From Prorocentrum cordatum (lineage: Eukaryota; Sar; Dinophyceae; Prorocentrales; Prorocentraceae), in the NCBI GenBank assembly GCA_963575745.1, contig CAUYUJ010017860.1, positions 425,188 through 460,520 of the forward strand: DNA of 35,333 bases, in the 5' to 3' direction. This document shows, piece after piece, positions 29,315 to 35,333 of the stretch; position 1 is the first letter of the stretch; the number at the start of each line of letters is the position of its first letter. The position numbers were made by a program, and so were the translations under genes. The notes under the pieces are model-generated. The model searched no databases, had not been told where the DNA came from, and was given only the letters and a program-made list of their open reading frames with translations.

Positions 29315-29468
29315 TTAGGTCGGGCATGTCCTCCTACAGGCGGATCTTGATAACAATAAACTGAAAATAATAACAGAAATGGTCAACAAGCAATAGAAAA
29401 ATCTGTCCAATATATCTTTTCAACTATGTTTGCAGATTCCTTCTGTAGAAGGACGTTGCCCGACGTAA
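29315..29468. mobile_element. hAT-like TIR element forming an intron
   Basis: A 154-bp element, TTAGGTCGGGC to GCCCGACGTAA, with AT-rich core. It is flanked by GGCCAGCT (29307-29314) and GACCAGCT (29469-29476), an 8-bp target duplication with one difference. On the minus strand the intron 29471-29313 starts GT and ends AG, and both dinucleotides use bases of the duplicated target. Confidence 0.8.
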
Positions 29469-29471
29469 GAC

Positions 29472-29562
29472 CAGCTGTGCACCACCACGGCGCCCGGCCC
29501 TGGGCACCGGTGGGCCCCGGGGCACCCCGCGCCGGACCAGAACACCTCGCCTGCATGCACCC
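29472..29562 (-). CDS. upstream exon of unrecognised multi-exon gene
   Basis: The frame reads GVHAGEVFWSGAGCPGAHRC and PGPGAVVVHS, ending in phase 2 at AGCTG/GTCTTA. It continues in frame into 29234-29312 when the TIR element is removed as a GT-AG intron. The upstream border is approximate (an AG lies at 29551-29552). Function is unknown. Confidence 0.5.
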
Positions 29563-29670
29563 CATCGGCCAAGGCCGGGAGGGTCCACACAGTATGCTGA
29601 GATGACCGCGGCGGCTGCTCAAGGGATAGGTGGTTCAGAAACGGATGCTGAGGTGGTTAAATCTAATGCG

Positions 29671-29867
29671 GGATGACGATTAATAAAAAATGGGAGAGAA
29701 CGAAAACAAAAGTTTTCTGCTATGTCTGCATAACTTTCTGACTGGAAGAGAACGATTAACAACAACAACAAAGAAACAATTTTCCAGCCCGCGGCCGGTT
29801 TCTTCTAATCGTCATCCCGGGCGCCGCCGCGTGAACACGACCCCCGGTCACTTATTAATCGTCATCC
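29671..29867. mobile_element. TIR element with 16-bp perfect ends
   Basis: GGATGACGATTAATAA at 29671-29686 and its exact inverse complement at 29852-29867. A further inverted partial copy, TAATCGTCATCC, is at 29806-29817, as if one end had been duplicated or two elements nested. Confidence 0.75.
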
Positions 29868-30027
29868 TCCATTATATCTGGCCGAACCTACCTTGCAAGT
29901 GGGTTCCAGGTGCCCTGAGTGGTTTAGGAGGTTGACGCTCTGGGCTGCGTTGGGCCCCACCCACTTGGCGGAGTCATCTCACCCCTGAACCATTTTGCGC
30001 ACGTGCACCCTATGTTGAAGGGGAACT

Positions 30028-30177
30028 GGGACACACAAATAGATACACACAAATAAAAAGATTCCCCATACTTTCCCGGATTTTGGGGTTTTTTGTCTTC
30101 CCCCCCACTTCCCATATTTTCCCATATTTTCTGGGAATCGCCGATTAATTGTGTCTGTGTGTTTTTTCTCCTCCTGA
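30028..30177. repeat. dispersed TIR-like repeat family H, copy 1
   Basis: ACACACAAATAAAAAGATTC at one end and GATTAATTGTGTCTGTGTG at the other are imperfect inverse complements. The inside carries CCCCCACTTCCCATATTTTC. It is about 85% identical by eye to 33691-33842. The neighbouring 29868-30027 and 30178-30430 intervals show no gene. Confidence 0.7.
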
Positions 30178-30434
30178 TATGTATGAGCTAGGTTATGCCA
30201 TCAATCATATCCCTTAGCATCCACTTCTACCCCCCCTATCCCGTCAGCAACCGCCGCTGTCATCTCAGAACGGCCCGCCGTATCAGATCATCCTTCGAGA
30301 GCATGAGGACCTCCGCCGGCCAAATCGAAGAACATTCGGGAGTAACTACCCTCCCCTGGGTCGCACAGAAACATCCAACGGTCCCCGAACCAACCTCGAT
30401 CCTGCGTGTTCGACAATGGACGCCTTGTTACCGA

Positions 30435-30585
30435 TCGGCCCTGGGCAGTCTTCGGCGGTCTTCTGACGGTCTTCTGGCGGTCTTCGGCGGTCTTCTAACG
30501 GTCGTCGGTGACCTCAGGCGGTCTTCGGATGGTTTTCGGTGGTCTTCGTCGGTCTTCGGCTGTTTCTGGCGGATTTCAGCTCGAA
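30435..30585. repeat. CGGTCTTC short tandem array
   Basis: CGGTCTTCTGGCGGTCTTCG and variants repeat about ten times with 11-15 bp spacing. Confidence 0.75.
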
Positions 30586-30650
30586 AGCTGGACGGTTGCA
30601 TTCAACAGGGAGCCCATGATCGAACACCTACAGTCTGCACGTATCATAAG

Positions 30651-30975
30651 GATGCGCGATAAAGATGCAAGGGCCTTGGACGCACATTTTGAAGCTTTTC
30701 GAGTGGGGCGGGGCCAACGAAAGTGGCCCAGGATGGACCGAGGAGGCAAGCATGCAAGGGTACTCCTGGGAAGGTTGCCCATCCTTACCCTGCGGGTTGA
30801 CTGTACTGAGGATGCGCGGTAAGGCTGCAAGGGCCTTGGACGCCCATGCTGAGCCTCCTCGAGACGGGGCTGGCCATCGAAAGCGGTTGAGGCTTGACCG
30901 AAGATGGCCGAGGAGGCAAGGATGCAATGGTACCCTGGGTAAATCGACCATCCTCCATGCTCACTATCAGGGTTG
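30651..30975. repeat. two tandem units of 160 bp
   Basis: GATGCGCGATAAAGATGCAA GGGCCTTGGACGC at 30651 recurs at 30811, and later landmarks (GACCGAGGAGGCAAG / GGCCGAGGAGGCAAG) keep the same offset. The stretch 30976-31340 shows no gene I can support. Confidence 0.65.
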
Positions 30976-31344
30976 ACCGTACACCATCCCAGGGCGCAGG
31001 ATGGTCCTGCCCAGGCACGATGGTGGTGCATCCTACGGAAGGGCGACGACGGCCGAGACCGCCCACAAACGGTCTCTGGGCCCCTCCTTGGGCTCCACTT
31101 TGGGCCGTCTTTCCGTCGGGCCCCCCAGGGGCCGAACACGGCGAAACGCCTCACGCCGAGCCTCGAACCTCTCGCTGCGGTGTTTGCACGCTCGAAGCCT
31201 GGCCACAGGGGCGCGGGCCAGGACACGCGCCCACGACCCCCCCTCAAAAAGCCCGCCGAGGGCCCTGAGGCCTCGTGGCGGTGCCCCTCGCAAAAAGACC
31301 ACCCCGAGGTGGAGACAAAACAGAAACCAGAACGGCACTCTCGC

Positions 31345-31500
31345 CGGCACGTGCGGATCTCTCGGATCTGAGCCGGACCCCCCCCTGCCTGGCGCGCGGA
31401 GCGCGCCAGGGGCGGCGCCAGAGGGGCCGCCAGGGGCCCAGCGCGGATCCAGGAAATCCAAGCGGATCGCCAGACGTTCACGTTTGTGTCGCTTCTTCGC
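31345..31500. mobile_element. palindromic family A element, copy 3
   Basis: GTGCGGATCTCTCGGATC, GGCGCGCGGAGCGCGCCAGG and CAGCGCGGATCCAGGAAATC in the family order; the outer ends are diverged. Confidence 0.6.
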
Positions 31501-31705
31501 TGTGCGAGGGCCCCAGGGCCCCAGGGCGATGCCCCCTGGGGGCCCCAGGGCCTCCTGGCGAAACATCGACCTGGGATCGGCGATGCGTCGCGGATAGATC
31601 GGCGACAGGCCCCCGACAGTGTGCCCCGCACGTTGCTGGGCGGGGGCGGGCCCATCGTGCCCCCAGCGGGGGCGAGTGGGCGAGTCGGGGTCGACGCATC
31701 TCCCC

Positions 31706-31768
31706 TCCTCCTCCTCCTCCTCCTCCTCCTCCTCCTCCTCCTCCTCCTCCTCCTCCTCCTCCTCCTCG
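31706..31768. repeat. (CTC)n microsatellite
   Basis: About 21 CTC triplets. The flanks 31500-31705 and 31769-32025 show no convincing exon. Confidence 0.95.
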
Positions 31769-32025
31769 TGCCTGTCGTGCCTGTCCGCCCCCCTTGCCCG
31801 TCGGTCGGAGGAGGTGGGGCAGAAGGGTGCAGCAGGGAGGCTGTGAGAAGTGGGTTGGAGCTTCGGTCGCCCGCTGGGGAGGAGGGAGGGAAAGGGGGAA
31901 CGGGCTCGACCCCAGGAGTAGAAAGGCGCCCAAAGCAGATTGGGGCCTGGGAGCTCACGAATACCTACATCCAAACCAACGACCAAGGGGTACTCCTCAC
32001 CTCTCACCTACGTAGAACGAGAAAA

Positions 32026-32180
32026 AAAGCTGCATAAACATAAACTTTTGGCGCTCTGCGCGGATTTCTTTGGCGCAGGAGGCGCCGCCAGGGGGGGAGG
32101 CCAGCGCGGATCCAAGAAATCCGAGCGGAGCTCCAAAAGTTTAGGTTCATGGCGTATTTTTCTTATTCGACTTTGCCTAC
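32026..32180. mobile_element. palindromic family A element, copy 4, internally deleted
   Basis: Left AACTTTTGGCGCTCTGCGCG and right, inverted, ATGAACCTAAACTTTTGG keep the arms, but the central GCGCGCGGAGCGCGCC palindrome is missing. Confidence 0.65.
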
Positions 32181-32406
32181 CCACCCGAATACCTAGGTCC
32201 AAAGACCGACGGGTATTCGAGCACCCCTGAACTTCCAAAGACCTACACCTGGAGCCAGGGACTTCGAGAACACCTGCTTCCAAAGACCAACGGGCGTCCC
32301 CCCCTATATGCCTACCCCCCCCCCCGTCGATGCTCCCGAAGGGCGCCTGCCCCCCCCCCCCCCCCTCGATCAGAGGACCGCCCCGAGGGGCGGAGAAAGC
32401 ACAGGA

Positions 32407-32572
32407 TTAGGTCGGGCATGCCCCCCTGCATGCGGATTTTGGACAACAAATCAAACGTGCCCGAACAATACTGCAACATATGTTCAACCATCAGCAAAAA
32501 CAGACGTCTCCAGCCTATTTGTCCTACTATGCTTGAATAGATTCTCCCTGCAGAGGGACAGGCCCGCCTTGA
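32407..32572. mobile_element. hAT-like TIR element, copy
   Basis: Begins TTAGGTCGGGCATGCCCCCC TGCATGCGGATTTTGG; its inverted end is TCAAGGCGGGCCTGTCCC. AT-richer core. No target-site duplication is clear. Confidence 0.65.
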
Positions 32573-32799
32573 GAAAAAGCCCAGGACGAACAATAAACAA
32601 TACCCCAAACATACCGTAGAGGGAAACAATTACTGAACACTCCCCCTCCCCCCAAACTCAATGTTGGCACGCGCGGGGGAAACTGCGGTCGAAGTGCATC
32701 TCATCAGACCCACCGCCAACTTTGAACACTGGGGGGAGGGGGAGGCATTGACGGATGAATGTGGCCTGTGTTCACTAATTTGTTCCGAGGCCTGTATTT

Positions 32800-33003
32800 C
32801 CACATATATATACATATATACACACATATATACATATACATCTATGCATATATATGCATATATATATGTATATATGTATATCTGTATATATGTATATATA
32901 CATATATACATATGTTCAAAACCAATCCAAAAAATCGCCCCAGAGTGCTTTCGGACTGTATGTGAACATCCCCCCTGCCGAGGGCCAGGCCCGACCTACT
33001 CCC
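32800..33003. mobile_element. (ATACAT)n microsatellite next to a hAT-like TIR end
   Basis: Positions 32803-32912 are TATA/CATA dinucleotide-type repeats. The stretch 32955-33003 reads TATGTGAACATCCCCCCTGC CGAGGGCCAGGCCCGACCTA, one end of the hAT-like family. The microsatellite may be an expanded AT-rich core. Confidence 0.5.
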
Positions 33004-33157
33004 CAGGACCCTCCGCCGGCGGCGCCGCCGCCGCCGCCGCCCCCCACCGCCCGCAGGGGGCGCTGCGGGGGTCGGCGCCGCTCGCAGCGGGAGACCGGAC
33101 GCGCTCGCGAGGCGAGCGCCCCGCCTCGCGAGGGCCCCGGCCGTGCACAGATCGGAG

Positions 33158-33346
<189 letters not shown>

Positions 33347-33390
33347 GGCCCCAGGACCGTGACAAAAACGACTCGGTCATGGGGAACGAA

Positions 33391-33532
33391 TGGAGACCAT
33401 CGCTCGGACGTCCATTCCCTGTGTTTTTTTCGGTTTCGTGCGTGGTTTTTCGCCAAATAATCGAGGATGCTCCTCGATGGTCCTCGCCGAAGGAAAAATG
33501 CACACGTCCGAGCGATGCCAAGATTGGAGACC
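33391..33532. mobile_element. short TIR element with possible 8-bp duplication
   Basis: CATCGCTCGGACGT (33398-33411) and its exact inverse complement (33504-33517) lie between two copies of TGGAGACC (33391-33398 and 33525-33532). Confidence 0.6.
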
Positions 33533-33690
33533 GGACACGCGGCAACATGATCTGTTGTGGTCGGGCGTGGGCGCCTGTCCTTCGGAGCTCGGGGAACAAT
33601 GCCCCCGAAGCACGAGGCTGGCCCTGCCGACTTGGCCACGGAGAGAACCGACTTTTTTTTTCGGCGGCGCGCAGAAGTGAAGGGGCCCCA

Positions 33691-33842
33691 GGACACACAA
33701 ATAAATACACACAAATAAAACGATTCCCCATATTTTCCTATGTTTTCTGGGTTTCTGTCTTCCCCCCCACTTCCCATATTTTCCAATATTTTTTGCGGAA
33801 TCGACGATTAATTGTGTCTGTGTGTTTCTTTCCCTCCTGAAG
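33691..33842. repeat. dispersed TIR-like repeat family H, copy 2
   Basis: GGACACACAAATAAATACAC, GATTCCCCATATTTTCC, TTCCCCCCCACTTCCCATAT and GATTAATTGTGTCTGTGTG match the copy at 30028-30177. Confidence 0.7.
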
Positions 33843-34104
33843 AAGGGAGGGAAGGGGGGGGAGGCTTCTTAGAGGGCGCCTGCTTCTTAGGAGGCGCGGG
33901 CCTTGTCTACAGACGTAAGGCCGGCGCCTTCTGAGGAACACCCTCCTTCTAAGAGGCATGCCCCCTCAACCCCTCTCAGCGCGGGGCCGGGAATCTCCAA
34001 CCGAAACGGAACCCGTCGCTGATGCACCACTGGTCGTAGTCCATTGCGCGCTTCCACGAAACCAAGCACATACTCCGTCGTAATTCGCAACGTGGTCCCC
34101 CAGC

Positions 34105-34215
34105 GACGACGACGACGAAGACGACGACGACGACGACGACGACGACGCCAACGAAGACGACGACGACGAGGGAGGAGGGAGGACGACGACGGCGCCAACG
34201 ACGGCAACGACGAGG
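34105..34215. repeat. (GAC)n microsatellite
   Basis: Imperfect CGA/GAC triplets with AAG and GGAGGAGGGAGG breaks. 33843-34104 holds TTCTTAGAGGGCGCC-type words and no clear gene. Confidence 0.85.
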
Positions 34216-34224
34216 GAGGAGGGA

Positions 34225-34345
34225 GGACGGCGTATCGTCCCGAGTCGTCCTTGGACGGCCCCGGGGCCCGGCGAAGGCTCCCCCCTGGGGCGGGGCAGGG
34301 CCAAGGGCCTCCCGCCGTGATCTCTCTGCGTCACGACGCGGGCAG
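34225..34345. repeat. dispersed repeat family F, copy
   Basis: GTCCCGAGTCGTCCTTGGAC, CCCCGGGGCCCGGCGAAGGC and ATCTCTCTGCGTCACGACGC; the last word also follows the copy at 23316. Confidence 0.5.
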
Positions 34346-35333
34346 GCCTGGGAGCGGCCAGCCTGTGCGCCCTGCCCCTGACGACGCCACAGCCGCCCAG
34401 CCGCTCCTCCAGCAAACACATGCAGCACTCTTGGGACCCGCTTGGAGCCCTCTTGGGGCTCTCTTGGGAGCCCTGGGGCGCCTCTTGGGGCCATCTTCCA
34501 GGCCATCGATCAAAGGAGGCTTTCCTCCCGATCGGTGCCCCCCCCCCTCGGGGGCCACGATCCTCGTGAGAGGTGTCAAACATTGGCCCTCCCAGGGGCC
34601 GAAAAAGGGCCCCCCGACCACCGTGCTTTGCTCAGAACCTCCCCCCTGCCAAGCGAGAGCCCCGCCCTCTGCTCAGAGGTCCTGCCCCGATCGACCCTCA
34701 GATCGGACGTGGCAGAACAAAACCTTCAGCGTCGGACAAAAATCTCCACGGGAGCCCCGGACCCCACCTCTCTGCGCGATGTTCCGGTCCAGATCGAGCT
34801 GTGAGCTCACGGGGCCCGGAACTGTTGCGTGGCGACAACGCCCGTTGCGAAATTACCCTGACGATGTACCCAACCTTTGCGCAATGCATGGCCATCGTAG
34901 CTGGGTAGATCTTGAAGGGGGTGATAACGTGGCAAGGAGGTCTATTGTCTGCGAACTGTATTTTGGAGGCTCGCGAGGCGCGCGACTCGGAGGACACCGA
35001 TCAATGGACAAGACATTGAAGTAGGTGATGTGTTAGTTCCCTAGGTCGAGGGGAAAAAAGGCAAGACTACGAGGAGAAGGCGGACAGGGAGTTTGAAACG
35101 TAAGCGGGGCAGCAGCAAGGGGACATGGCAGCAGCGCGGGAATGACGACAAAAGCCGGTCAGAGGAGGCAGAGATAATGTTTCGAGGTATGCCAGCAATC
35201 AGCCCTCGAAAATGGTGACAGTTTCGCAGTTCGCACCCCCCCCAGGATGGAGAGGTCGAATCTGAATGTGCGTAAGACCTCCGCTATGCTGGCCGCAGCC
35301 CTCGACAGTTTCGCAGATCGCAGCCTCCCAGGG
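34346..35333. other. no supported gene; short CCAAGA inverse array and a terminal direct repeat
   Basis: 34430-34500 is an inverse CCAAGA array. AGCCCTCGA, ACAGTTTCGCAG and TCGCA near 35199-35240 recur at 35298-35333, where the window ends. Open frames here lack splice signals or codon bias that would support a call. Confidence 0.4.

Overview
The window looks like nuclear DNA of a dinoflagellate (inference; species not determined). It is GC-rich. Coding is split into short exons with G/C-rich third positions and GT-AG or suspected GC-AG introns. It is packed with microsatellites, minisatellites and short terminal-inverted-repeat (TIR) elements. It carries a gag-like retroelement fragment of a type I associate with dinoflagellates. 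There are no operons, Shine-Dalgarno sites or bacterial-type gene packing. Most long open frames are shadows of repeats: (CTC)n, (GTC)n and CCAAGA arrays stay open in several frames.

Layout. 1-500 is a minisatellite. 531-686 and 1091-1221 are two copies of a TIR element with perfect 8-bp target-site duplications (TSDs). The second copy interrupts the last exon of a plus-strand gene that ends at 1333. 2078-2880 is a microsatellite plus purine-rich DNA. 3470-4612 is a gag-like retroelement fragment broken by two in-frame TAG codons. 5031-7310 (minus) is the one confidently named gene, a four-exon PHO84/PHT1-type phosphate:H+ symporter of the major facilitator superfamily (MFS). 7.5-12.1 kb is composite repeats with one isolated exon. 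13.4-18.1 kb (minus) holds exons of an unrecognised gene. 18.1-22.7 kb is composite repeats, microsatellites and an 85-bp satellite, with one 81-nt exon at 19955-20035. 22.8-29.6 kb (minus) holds further exons of an unrecognised gene, several of which join in phase. 29.6-35.3 kb is almost all repeats.

Main result. Short TIR elements coincide with introns or sit inside coding exons, and removing them restores the reading frame. In the 29-kb gene, a 154-bp element with 8-bp TSDs makes a GT-AG intron whose donor and acceptor both lie in the duplicated target bases. In the phosphate transporter, a different 203-bp palindromic element flanked by GCCAT repeats fills the third intron. The first family also lies inside the exon ending at 1333, where dropping the element and one TSD rejoins the frame. 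This is the pattern expected of introners, meaning introns made by transposon insertion, here from at least two unrelated families in one locus. Nothing here was computed or searched: exon limits, identities and family names are read by eye.
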